Source of the DNA: an uncultured Collinsella sp. | GTDB lineage: Bacteria > Actinomycetota > Coriobacteriia > Coriobacteriales > Coriobacteriaceae | Assembly: GCA_937950325.1 (NCBI GenBank) | Contig: CALFDJ010000023.1 | Location: forward strand, 1 to 29,095 | Reading direction: 5' to 3' | Length of the DNA: 29,095 nucleotides | Part shown: positions 1-6,557 of the stretch, in pieces | How the letters are laid out: each line of letters starts with the position of its first letter | How positions within the stretch are numbered: the stretch's first letter is position 1 | The notes under the pieces: model-generated | The model's input: the letters and a program-made list of their open reading frames with translations, nothing else | Told to the model about the DNA's origin: nothing | The model's database searches: none | Translations under genes and position numbers: made by a program

Positions 1-94
1 GACGGCTGGGAGCCTTGTAGCGGTTGCACATGGTGCAGCGCGCGTTGCAGCGGTACGTTACGATTACGGTTCCGTTGAGTTTCTTCTCGGCCAT
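1..94 (-). CDS. Radical SAM protein, N-terminal fragment (cut by window edge)
   Basis: An ATG at 94-92 opens a frame that runs off the left edge. The first 31 residues include CNARCTMC, a CxxxCxxC cluster that binds the 4Fe-4S centre in radical SAM enzymes. It follows a short beta-strand-like stretch (TVIVTYR), as is usual at the first strand of the radical SAM barrel. The start lies 3 nt past the stop of the upstream glycosyltransferase gene, so it is probably the next gene of the same polysaccharide operon. Substrate and subfamily cannot be told from this fragment. SPASM-type or glycan-linked radical SAM enzymes are possible, but that is inference. Confidence 0.8.
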   Translation of the reverse strand, partial: MAEKKLNGTVIVTYRCNARCTMCNRYKAPSR

Positions 95-97
95 GGG

Positions 98-1381
98 TTA
101 GGCCACCACCTTCCGGTCAATTAGTTCTTGATACAGGGAGACGAGATTCCGGATGTATTTCTCTTGATTACAGTTCTCTGCCACGAATGAACGGCAATGC
201 GCGCTCATCGCGGCGTAAGCCGCAGGATCGGCGGCCACCGCCGCACCCCTACGGATTGCATCTGCGAGTCCTGCCTCATCGTGGGCTTCAGCCAGGAAGC
301 CCGTTTCACCCTCACGTACCAGCTCGGGTATTCCGCCCATGTTCGTACCGATAACGGGCTTGCCCGCGGCGAGTGCCTCGAGAACCGCATATGGCGCGTT
401 CTCGAGCCACTCTGACGGCGCAGCCGCCAGAGTGGCTCGATTCACAAGTCCGCGCAGGGCGTCACCGGTTTTATATCCAACCAGCTCAATCCTCGAGCTT
501 ATTTCGTTTGGCATTGCGGAAACTTTGACCTTCACAGCATCACATTCAGGGCCATCGCCTGCAATAACAAGACGCCAATCAGGGATCACCGGTGCCGCCT
601 TCTCAAAAGCATGCACGAGCGTTAACACGCCTTTCTCGCGAGAAAGGCGTCCCAGATACAGCATGTAGGGATCTTCATTATTTTGGTTGGCAACTTCCCG
701 TGACATCGAATCGGGATTCAGGAAATTCCGCATGAGGACAAGCTGACGCTCGGGAAGCCCCGCTTCAATAAACTTGTTCCGCATGAACTCACTCGGGCAG
801 ATGATGCGATCGAGACGTGAATAGGTTTTGTGCCGTTTAAGCCACTCCGCCTCAGCCACCGCTAACGCGCTTTTTGCGATCGAACCCTTTACGCACTTCT
901 TCTTAAGGCAATTGCCAAAATGACCCCCGAGACACGAATCGCAAACGTTGCCCTCGGAATCAAGCATAAGATAGCTCGGGCAAGCAAGAATCAAGTCGTG
1001 CGAGGTATACACAACCGGCGTTGGATGCTGCTTTAGCCAAGGAGCGTCCAAGATGGAAAACGTAATCTGCCTATGAGTGAGATTGAGATGGATTACATCG
1101 GGCTGGAATTCACGGCACAGCGCATCGAACTTCTCGCGCGCCTCTTTGGAATACACAAGTGCCTGCGCGGCCTTCGCCTTATCGACAATAGAGCTCGGTC
1201 CGTTATAGTCGCGATTCGTTACAAAGTAACGCGACCACTCAGTCGGCTCATTACGCTCATCCTCCATGCTGAAGAAGGCAACTTCATGCCCAAGAGCGCG
1301 AAGACCATCGGCAAGAGCAAAGTAGTACGTCTCGCTTCCGCCCTTGCGCCAATGAAACTTATTTACAAGAAGGATCTTCAT
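98..1381 (-). CDS. Glycosyltransferase family 4 (GT-B fold)
   Basis: This 427-residue protein most likely transfers a sugar from a nucleotide donor during surface polysaccharide assembly at the cytoplasmic face of the membrane. The N-terminal acceptor half begins MKILLVNKFHWRKGGSETYY, with the glycine-rich loop typical of GT4. Mid-protein there is a cysteine-rich insertion (CDSCLGGHFGNCLKKKC), seen in some GT4 enzymes and possibly metal binding. The donor half has YLGRLSREKGV, VIAGDGP and the EX7E-type motif SEWLENAPYAVLEALAAGKP, which holds the catalytic and nucleotide-binding glutamates. Length is normal for the family. Its ATG overlaps the stop of the preceding glycosyltransferase gene by one base (TAATG), indicating translational coupling. 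Donor and acceptor sugars cannot be predicted. Confidence 0.9.
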   Translation of the reverse strand: MKILLVNKFHWRKGGSETYYFALADGLRALGHEVAFFSMEDERNEPTEWSRYFVTNRDYNGPSSIVDKAKAAQALVYSKEAREKFDALCREFQPDVIHLNLTHRQITFSILDAPWLKQHPTPVVYTSHDLILACPSYLMLDSEGNVCDSCLGGHFGNCLKKKCVKGSIAKSALAVAEAEWLKRHKTYSRLDRIICPSEFMRNKFIEAGLPERQLVLMRNFLNPDSMSREVANQNNEDPYMLYLGRLSREKGVLTLVHAFEKAAPVIPDWRLVIAGDGPECDAVKVKVSAMPNEISSRIELVGYKTGDALRGLVNRATLAAAPSEWLENAPYAVLEALAAGKPVIGTNMGGIPELVREGETGFLAEAHDEAGLADAIRRGAAVAADPAAYAAMSAHCRSFVAENCNQEKYIRNLVSLYQELIDRKVVA

Positions 1382-2484
1382 TACGCAACACCCTCATACA
1401 AAGCAAGCGTCCTTTGGACGACGCTGTTCCAGTCATAGCCATTAATCGCGCGGTCACGTGCCATGGCGCCAAGCTTCTCCGCTTGGGCAGAATCCGCCAG
1501 CAGGCCTTCGAGCACGTCGCGCAGCACCTCAGCGTCTCCGTGCGGGAACGTGAGCCCGCAACCTTGCAGGACATCTGCGCACTCGGTAATGTCACTCGTA
1601 ACGCATGCCGCACCGTGAGACATGGCCTCCAGTAGGCTCATGGGTAGGCCCTCCACATCGGAGGGGAGCACGTAGCAATACGCGTTGGAGTACAGCTCGG
1701 AGAGCAGGTTGCCCTCAACGTGCCCGGTAAAGAGCACACGAGGGTCATTCTTCGCAGCTTCTTTGAGCGCCAATGCGTAGCCGTCCGTATCGGAAGAATC
1801 GCCCGCGATAACCAGGCGCTTATCCGTCTTTATCTGCTTGAATGCCTCCACCAAAAGCTCCGGGCGCTTCTCGGGCACAATGCGGCCGAGATAGAGAACG
1901 TAGGAACCCTGGGTGAGGCCCCAGTGCTCAGAGATCTCCTTTGCAAAAAGATCCGCCTCGGGAGTAATGCCGTTGGGAATGAGCGTTGCCTCGCGGCCGT
2001 AAGCCTCCTTGAAGTACTCCTGATTGCCCAGGGAAAGCACGATGAGCGCATCCGCGCACTTGGCAGCCGTAGCCTCACCGAACTTAATGTACTTAGATGC
2101 CAAGCCGCCCCACTTGGCGCGCTGCCAGTCCAGGCCGTGAATCGTGGCCACGGTCCTGATGCCTGCAGAACGCGCAAAACGCAGGGGAACGCACGGTCCC
2201 TCCGCGTGGTAATGAATTACATCTGACCCGTCTTTGATGGCAGCCCTTGTTGCGGCAAAGCTGCTCGTGAGCGCAGAGAGCCCCTTGATGTCCAGCGCCT
2301 TTACGGGAACGATGCGGTAGCCATCCTTCCCGTAAGGCTCAGAAGGAGCACCTTCGCCCATGCGGTCGTAGCAGGTTACTTGGTGGCCAAGTTCTGTCAT
2401 ACGGCGAGCAAGCTCGCCTACCACCACTTCTACGCCGCCTTCCCGTGAACCCGTTCTTTTTTGACCAATCATGGCGATTCGCAT
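1381..2484 (-). CDS. Glycosyltransferase family 4 (GT-B fold)
   Basis: A 367-residue GT4 glycosyltransferase of the polysaccharide operon. The start is set at the ATG 2484-2482, giving MRIAMIGQKRTGSREGGVEVVV, which matches the usual N-terminus of this family. An in-frame GTG 12 nt upstream (2496) is possible but would overlap the upstream gene. The acceptor domain carries the REGGVE glycine loop. The donor domain has YLGRIVPEKRPELLVEAF, VIAGDSSDTDGY and DVEGLPMSLLEAMSHGAA, the last containing the EX7E pair. Its start lies one base after the stop of the sugar-phosphate transferase gene (TAG-C-ATG), and its own stop overlaps the next start by one base. Acceptor and linkage are unknown. Confidence 0.9.
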   Translation of the reverse strand: MRIAMIGQKRTGSREGGVEVVVGELARRMTELGHQVTCYDRMGEGAPSEPYGKDGYRIVPVKALDIKGLSALTSSFAATRAAIKDGSDVIHYHAEGPCVPLRFARSAGIRTVATIHGLDWQRAKWGGLASKYIKFGEATAAKCADALIVLSLGNQEYFKEAYGREATLIPNGITPEADLFAKEISEHWGLTQGSYVLYLGRIVPEKRPELLVEAFKQIKTDKRLVIAGDSSDTDGYALALKEAAKNDPRVLFTGHVEGNLLSELYSNAYCYVLPSDVEGLPMSLLEAMSHGAACVTSDITECADVLQGCGLTFPHGDAEVLRDVLEGLLADSAQAEKLGAMARDRAINGYDWNSVVQRTLALYEGVA

Positions 2485-2485
2485 G

Positions 2486-3268
2486 CTACGCAGCACCGTC
2501 CCCGGAGACCATGGTCTTCAACGTCCCGACAATCAACCGCAGGTCCTGCCCCAGACTGCGATGCTCGATGTAATCCAGGTCGAGGTTGACCATCTCGTCA
2601 AACCCCAGATAGCTGCGGCCCATAACCTGCCAGGGACCACCGCAGCCGGGCTTTACTGCCAGACGCTTCATATCCTGCGGGCTGTAGAGCGCAACCTCGC
2701 GCGGCAAGCCGGGGCGCGGGCCAATGAGGCTCATTTGGCCCAAGAACACGTTGATGAGCTGAGGCAACTCGTCGATGCTATGCTTGCGGATGAAGTTGCC
2801 CACGCCGGGGATAATGCGCGGGTCGTGGCTGATCTTGAACATGGGGCCAGAGGCCTCATTTTGATCTTGCAGTTCCTTGAGCATCTGGTCGGCGTTGGGC
2901 ACCATGCTGCGAAACTTGTACATCTTAAAGAATGTGAACGTACCGTCGCGGCGCACGCGGCCCACGCGCCATTGCGAGTACAGGGGACCGGCGCCCGGGC
3001 TCTTTACGCAAATGACCGCGCTCAAAATGGCACCCGGAATAAGCAGCAACGCCAAGGCTCCACCGGCGGCTACGATATCCACCGTGCGCTTGACCGTGCG
3101 GTATAGTCTGCGGGAAAGCTCCGGCTTAATGCCAGAGTTAGCACCGCACAGCATCTTGTACGCTTGTTCATTTGTAAGGTAATACCCCGCAGCATCCGCT
3201 GCGGCAGGAATGGAATTCGCCGTGGCGGCGGTGCGCGTCTCCCGCGCGCCTTGTGCCATGGACATCAT
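2486..3268 (-). CDS. Polyprenyl-phosphate sugar-1-phosphate transferase (bacterial sugar transferase family)
   Basis: This membrane enzyme most likely starts repeat-unit synthesis by moving a sugar-1-phosphate from a UDP-sugar onto undecaprenyl phosphate. It is the short type: a non-conserved N-terminal region of about 60 residues, one hydrophobic segment (IVAAGGALALLLIPGAILSAV) and the conserved cytoplasmic catalytic domain. Family motifs present are KMYKFRSM, SIDELPQLINVFLGQMSLIGPRP and KPGCGGPWQVMGRS. The frame is open back to a TTG at 3280, but TTGGAG at 3280-3275 places a GGAG Shine-Dalgarno 6 nt before the ATG at 3268, so 3268 (260 residues) is preferred. It is first after the NusG-like gene and precedes two glycosyltransferases, consistent with a priming role. 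The sugar (Gal, Glc or GalNAc type) cannot be told. Confidence 0.92.
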   Translation of the reverse strand: MMSMAQGARETRTAATANSIPAAADAAGYYLTNEQAYKMLCGANSGIKPELSRRLYRTVKRTVDIVAAGGALALLLIPGAILSAVICVKSPGAGPLYSQWRVGRVRRDGTFTFFKMYKFRSMVPNADQMLKELQDQNEASGPMFKISHDPRIIPGVGNFIRKHSIDELPQLINVFLGQMSLIGPRPGLPREVALYSPQDMKRLAVKPGCGGPWQVMGRSYLGFDEMVNLDLDYIEHRSLGQDLRLIVGTLKTMVSGDGAA

Positions 3269-3331
3269 CGTATGCTCCAAGAGCCCCCCCGATACTTTTT
3301 TGCCTTCGTTCGTCCGCTTGCGAGATTGCAG

Positions 3332-3877
3332 CTAGGCGATCGCTTTTCTGAGATTGCGCATGGCGCGCTGCTCGTTTGAAAGCACCGCAAGGCCAACGCG
3401 GGTGGTTATGCGTCGGCCGCACAGGTTGAGCTCCAAAAAGGCAGTGCTCTTGCGTCTGTTAATGCTTTTGATAAGGCCTTCGTGGCCCAGCAGCGGACCT
3501 GCCGTCACTACGACCCGGTCACCGTCTTTTAGGGCCTCACTCATGGGCACTACGCGGTCTCCCCTATGCGTAAAGCCGCCAATAAGCTGGACCTCTTCTT
3601 TTGCCAGCGGCACAAACTGACCGTCCTGGGATAACACCCGGGCAAAGTCGTCCATACGCAGCAGATACTGTTGCACGGTGCGGGGATCTGCCGTATCGCA
3701 GATAAGGTAACCGGGAAAGAGCGGCTTGGTCGTATCGACCCATTCGCCGTGTACTTTAATCTCGGTTTGAAATTGGGGATAAAAGAGCTCCTGCATGGCA
3801 CCAGCCGGCACCATACGCTCGATGCGCTCGCGCATTACGTCTTCGCGACCGTTAATGACCTGGATCACATACCACAC
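3332..3877 (-). CDS. Specialised NusG paralog (LoaP/RfaH-like antiterminator)
   Basis: A 181-residue protein with a NusG N-terminal domain (WYVIQVINGREDVMRERIERMV, then FPGYLICDTADP) and a C-terminal KOW domain (DGDRVVVTAGPLLGHEGLIKSINRRKSTAFLEL). NusG paralogs of this kind ride on RNA polymerase and suppress termination in one long operon. The location supports this: it is the first gene of a polysaccharide operon, 63 nt before the priming transferase, and far from the secE/rplK setting of housekeeping nusG. The frame extends to a GTG at 3886, but the GTG at 3877 gives the family-typical start (M)WYVIQV and lies 9 nt after AAGGGG. No RfaH-type ops element (GGCGGTAG) was seen, so LoaP-like action at an RNA hairpin is the better guess. 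Confidence 0.88.
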   Translation of the reverse strand: MWYVIQVINGREDVMRERIERMVPAGAMQELFYPQFQTEIKVHGEWVDTTKPLFPGYLICDTADPRTVQQYLLRMDDFARVLSQDGQFVPLAKEEVQLIGGFTHRGDRVVPMSEALKDGDRVVVTAGPLLGHEGLIKSINRRKSTAFLELNLCGRRITTRVGLAVLSNEQRAMRNLRKAIA

Positions 3878-4607
3878 GAGCACCACCCCCTTGCTGTCTT
3901 ACGTGTGGCTCACGGGGTTTGGGTATGGCTTCGCCAGGGCGCTTGTGCGCGAAGGCGCTCCATATTCAAACCCTGAGCCCAGTCAGACAAGCACGTGGCT
4001 CTGCCCCACCGTGAACGGTATGTATGAGTGCAGTTGCTAGAGACGCGGACGTGTATCGCAAAAATGACCGCGACTCCAGCTGGCTGCGTGCGAACCAGTC
4101 AAGCGGGGACAAAACTGGACCGCACGCAGCCAGCTGCAAAACTGTTTCGCATTGGCATACAAGCTATTAATTGCACCATGGAATTACCCAATGCAAATAA
4201 ATAACGTCGCATGACTTCTTTATTGGAGCTCGTGGTGTTTCTGACACCGCCGTTACGGCCGGATGCTGATCGACCCTGCGCTTTGTGACTTGCTGAAGCC
4301 GTGAGCACAGTTGAACTCATGTAACGTTAGGTATCCTAGCACAAGCTGTTAGTGAAACTGATTTGGCTAATGGCGGACAACATTTCGTTCATTTAGCATG
4401 TTTAAGAGGGTTATTTTGGGATGTTGTTCACATTGATGCAGGTTATTGAGGTATTTGCGGTGTTTAAGGGCGTTCCTGAAGCCTAAATGAAGCAGCGAGC
4501 TGCGCGGGTAGTCGCGTTTGTCTAACAAACTATGTACAGACATGGGAAATTAATTGTGCAACTTTTGTTGACGTAGGTGGGGTTTGCAGCGCGTGGTGTT
4601 TCGGCAT
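3878..4607. other. Gene-poor intergenic region upstream of the polysaccharide operon
   Basis: About 730 bases with no convincing gene. The part next to the NusG-like gene should hold that operon's promoter and leader on the minus strand, but I could not pick a clear -35/-10 pair. A 16-bp inverted repeat lies at 4077-4136 and is listed separately. From about 4137 to 4560 the DNA is visibly more AT-rich than the surrounding genes, which can mark old insertions or regulatory DNA. A 73-codon frame at 4099-4320 was rejected. Confidence 0.6.
4077..4136. repeat. Perfect 16-bp inverted repeat
   Basis: CAGCTGGCTGCGTGCG at 4077-4092 is matched by its exact complement at 4121-4136. Inside the 28-nt spacer, CCAGT (4095-4099) and ACTGG (4114-4118) can extend the stem across a small AA/AC internal loop. 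There is no T-run on either side, so it does not look like a simple intrinsic terminator. It is one of several unrelated-looking long palindromes between genes in this window. Confidence 0.85.
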
Positions 4608-4638
4608 AAAAAAGGCCTTCGGAATTCCGAAGGCCTTT
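4608..4638 (-). terminator. Intrinsic terminator of tRNA-Ala
   Basis: A perfect 28-bp palindrome at 4611-4638 (stem AAAGGCCTTCGG, centre AATT) is followed on the minus strand by a run of six T (plus-strand A's at 4608-4613, three of which belong to the stem). It begins 11 nt past the CCA end of the tRNA. This is a textbook Rho-independent terminator for the tRNA transcript. Confidence 0.88.
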
Positions 4639-4648
4639 GCATTCACGA

Positions 4649-4724
4649 TGGTGGAGACGAGGGGGATCGAACCCCTGACCTCTTGACTGCCAGTCAAGCG
4701 CTCTCCCAGCTGAGCTACGCCCCC
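4649..4724 (-). tRNA. tRNA-Ala, anticodon GGC
   Basis: A 76-nt tRNA gene with CCA encoded at 4651-4649. The acceptor stem GGGGGCG pairs with CGTCTCC through two G-U pairs. The D-arm is GCTC...GAGC. The anticodon stem CTTGA/TCAAG encloses loop CTGGCAG with anticodon GGC. The T-arm is AGGGG-TTCGATC-CCCCT. It reads GCC/GCU alanine codons. It stands alone, with its own promoter upstream and a strong terminator downstream. No integrase gene is adjacent. Confidence 0.97.
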
Positions 4725-4737
4725 GTGACGAGGAAAT

Positions 4738-4766
4738 ACTATAGGGGAAGACTTTCTTTGATGCAA
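4738..4766 (-). promoter_or_regulatory. Promoter of tRNA-Ala
   Basis: On the minus strand TATAGT (4743-4738) matches the -10 consensus at 5 of 6 positions. It is preceded, after 17 nt, by TTGCAT (4766-4761), a partial -35 match. The -10 box ends 13 nt before the first base of the tRNA, a normal distance for a stable RNA gene. Confidence 0.6.
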
Positions 4767-4797
4767 GGACTTTTTTGGATTGAATCTCTTACTTACG

Positions 4798-4870
4798 GGT
4801 TTTCCTGGGACGGTGGATAGAAATAATCACTCTTCTAGCGCTTATTTCTATCCACCGTCCCGATAAAACC
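4798..4870. repeat. Perfect 20-bp inverted repeat downstream of thiN
   Basis: The left arm at 4807-4826 (GGGACGGTGGATAGAAATAA) is repeated as its exact complement at 4842-4861, around a 15-nt loop. Beyond a 3x3 internal loop, GGTTTT (4798-4803) pairs with AAAACC (4865-4870), lengthening the hairpin. It begins 15 nt past the stop of the thiamine pyrophosphokinase gene. It has no clean T-run, so it could be a mobile palindrome that also serves as a 3' end barrier. Confidence 0.85.
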
Positions 4871-4885
4871 TTGATGCGATAGACC

Positions 4886-5527
4886 TTACTTGTAGAGGTA
4901 AGCGATGGCGGTGCCGGTGTGAACTTGGATCTTGGCCGTTTTCCTAACGACATTAGAGATGCCGGTGTCGGCCAACAGGCCCAGGGAGCTGTGGTCTAGC
5001 TCCCATTCTAGTCCGTGTTCACTTACCTCGGTTTTGGGGGCGATCGCGATGATAGAGAAGGTTTTGCCCTCGGCGTTTTCGATGATCCACGATTCGCCTC
5101 CGTGCATGATACGGGCCGTGGTCTCGTCCTCGGCAATCCAAACTGGGGCATCCTCGTAGCCCGCGAGCAGGCCCAGTACGGAAAGCGCCATGTCCGGACG
5201 GCCGCCCGTTGCGCAGGTCGCAACCACTTCGGCACCCGACCAGCGACGACGGACGGAATCTAGCGCCAGCGCCAGATCGGTATAGTCCTTGTATGGGTCG
5301 TGGCGTTCTACTTCAAAGGCTTCGGCGGTATCGACCAGCGCGCGACCTGCATCGCTCACCGTGTCGGCATCCCCCACATAAACGTCGCAGCCCAGCCCCG
5401 CTCCCAACAGCGCGTCGAGACCGTGGTCCACGGCGACAACGTGGTCGCACTCCCCTGCTAGCCTACGCAACAGATCCGCGCTCGCCACCACGGGCGAGCC
5501 GCAGACCACAAGTACTTTGCAAGCCAC
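4886..5527 (-). CDS. thiN: Thiamine pyrophosphokinase
   Basis: Transfers pyrophosphate from ATP to thiamine, making thiamine pyrophosphate in the cytoplasm. The 213-residue protein has the family's markers in order: HVVAVDHGLDALL near residue 30, GDADTVSD (acidic, Mg/ATP-binding), DPYKDYTDLALAL, the GGRPDM loop near the middle, and the C-terminal thiamine-binding strand GISNVV. Length is normal. The start is a GTG (5527) close behind GAGGA, and it follows the HAD phosphatase gene by 9 nt, so the two are likely co-transcribed. No TPP riboswitch was seen upstream. Identification as thiN rather than another diphosphokinase rests on the GDxD, KDxTD and SN signatures. Confidence 0.92.
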   Translation of the reverse strand: MACKVLVVCGSPVVASADLLRRLAGECDHVVAVDHGLDALLGAGLGCDVYVGDADTVSDAGRALVDTAEAFEVERHDPYKDYTDLALALDSVRRRWSGAEVVATCATGGRPDMALSVLGLLAGYEDAPVWIAEDETTARIMHGGESWIIENAEGKTFSIIAIAPKTEVSEHGLEWELDHSSLGLLADTGISNVVRKTAKIQVHTGTAIAYLYK

Positions 5528-5536
5528 AGTCCTCGC

Positions 5537-6226
5537 CTATCCCTCAAACGAAAGCACGCGGGCCAGGTCAAGCTCCTCGTAGCTATCGACAAAGATATCG
5601 CAGTTGGCGCGCACATCGTCGCGCTTCATGCGGCCGTGCGGGTCATGGATGCCCACGCGCTTAAAGCCGGCGACCCCAGAGCTCTTTAGGCCAAACACGG
5701 CGTCCTCAAACACCCATACGTGCTCAAACTTTTGCCCATGGCGCTCCTCCAGGAGGCGCAGCGCCAGCTCGTACACATCGGGGAACTGCTTGGAGCGTCC
5801 CGCCTCACCTGTGGTGGTCACAAACTCCATGTACGCGTCGAGCCCGGCGCCAGCGAGCGCGGACTCCACCAGCTCGGCCGGCGTGGACGTAGCTACGCAC
5901 ATGGCAATGCCCGCCGTCTTCGTCTGCTCCAAAAATGCCAGGAGCCCCTCGCGCGGCGGCACCTTGGAGTAGCCGTCGATCAAAATCTCGCCCAGCTCGC
6001 GATACAGCTCCTCGCCATTCGCGCCAATGCCCCACGTGTCGTGGTAGGCCTGGCATTCGTCCTCGAGCGACAGGTGCTCAAATTGGGCAAAGTCATCCAC
6101 GGTCACGTCAATCCCGTGGCGGTGCAATAACTCGGGCTGAGCATAGGCCCAAACGGGGGTGCTATTAACCAGTGTGCCGTCGCAATCGAAAATAAAAGCG
6201 ACATTGTGGGCGGCGGTCTGGGACAT
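5537..6226 (-). CDS. HAD-superfamily hydrolase (beta-phosphoglucomutase/phosphatase-like)
   Basis: A 229-residue haloacid dehalogenase-type phosphatase with a helical cap. Motif I is FIFDCDGTLVNS (nucleophile Asp and acid/base Asp), motif II is VATSTP, motif III is the Lys in AGRSKQFPDVYELAL, and motif IV is VWVFEDAVFGLKSS. The frame reaches 6247, but the ATG at 6226 is preferred because AAAGG sits 7 nt before it. Substrate is unknown: the cap and motifs fit the large group containing beta-phosphoglucomutases and sugar-phosphate phosphatases. It may sit first in an operon with thiN. It is divergent from the glycogen cluster and shares a 331-bp intergenic region with glgB. Confidence 0.88.
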   Translation of the reverse strand: MSQTAAHNVAFIFDCDGTLVNSTPVWAYAQPELLHRHGIDVTVDDFAQFEHLSLEDECQAYHDTWGIGANGEELYRELGEILIDGYSKVPPREGLLAFLEQTKTAGIAMCVATSTPAELVESALAGAGLDAYMEFVTTTGEAGRSKQFPDVYELALRLLEERHGQKFEHVWVFEDAVFGLKSSGVAGFKRVGIHDPHGRMKRDDVRANCDIFVDSYEELDLARVLSFEG

Positions 6227-6310
6227 AAACGAACCTTTCGATGTCAAATGGTAAACAACCTGCTAAAAACGTCTTACCAAACGTCAGACTAACAATTTTG
6301 AAACCCTAAT

Positions 6311-6336
6311 TGGTAAAACTGTCAAGAGTTTTACCA
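6311..6336. promoter_or_regulatory. Candidate operator: 10-bp inverted repeat upstream of glgB
   Basis: TGGTAAAACT at 6311-6320 is matched by its exact complement AGTTTTACCA at 6327-6336, separated by 6 nt. The right half overlaps a possible -35 (TTACCA, 6331-6336), placing it well for repression. The 10-mer TTGGTAAAAC of the left arm recurs exactly upstream of the GH13-GH77 gene at 16138-16147. Confidence 0.6.
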
Positions 6337-6360
6337 TCGCAATTCTGCCAGTGGTATAAA
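6331..6360 (+). promoter_or_regulatory. Candidate glgB promoter
   Basis: TATAAA (6355-6360) resembles a -10 box. TTACCA (6331-6336) matches the -35 consensus at 4 of 6 positions, with an 18-nt spacer. This would give a leader of about 190 nt before glgB. Other weak pairs exist closer to the gene, so this is a proposal resting mainly on its overlap with the inverted repeat. Confidence 0.35.
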
Positions 6361-6557
6361 CATGGCGCTTACCGATTAAACGCCATCGCAAAAACACTTT
6401 CGTTCATATAAGTAACGTACAGGTGTTATCGTAGTTTTTGCCGAAAGTTCCACCGAGCACGCGAGGTGGAACGAATCATAGAACTATCGCCGTCCCTTCG
6501 ATTCGTGCAGCCTTGGACCTTTCGCATCTAGTCACCAAGGCAACACGCTGCCGCGTC

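Larger units (their letters stand above)
6227..6557. promoter_or_regulatory. Divergent intergenic region between the HAD gene and glgB
   Basis: This stretch of 331 bases is AT-rich between about 6240 and 6440 and holds repeated copies of a TGGTAAAAC-like word on both strands: ATGGTAAAC at 6248-6256, TTGGTAAGAC on the minus strand at 6280-6271, TTGGTAAAAC at 6310-6319, and ATGGTAAAAC on the minus strand at 6337-6328. The last two form a 10-bp inverted repeat. Such clustering suggests a repressor or activator that controls glgB and perhaps the divergent HAD gene. No protein-coding content was supported; the open frame upstream of glgB from 6438 is not credible as coding. Confidence 0.55.

Noticed and set aside
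4099..4320. A 73-codon minus-strand frame in the gene-poor region.
   Set aside because: No recognisable domain, no good Shine-Dalgarno, and its end overlaps the inverted repeat at 4077-4136.
4649..4724. The tRNA-Ala gene as an integration site.
   Set aside because: No integrase, no direct repeat of the tRNA 3' end and no mobile genes nearby.
6438..6557. Forty-codon upstream extension of glgB from a TTG.
   Set aside because: No ribosome binding site, composition unlike the gene, and it covers the AT-rich leader. The ATG at 6558 or GTG at 6573 is more likely.
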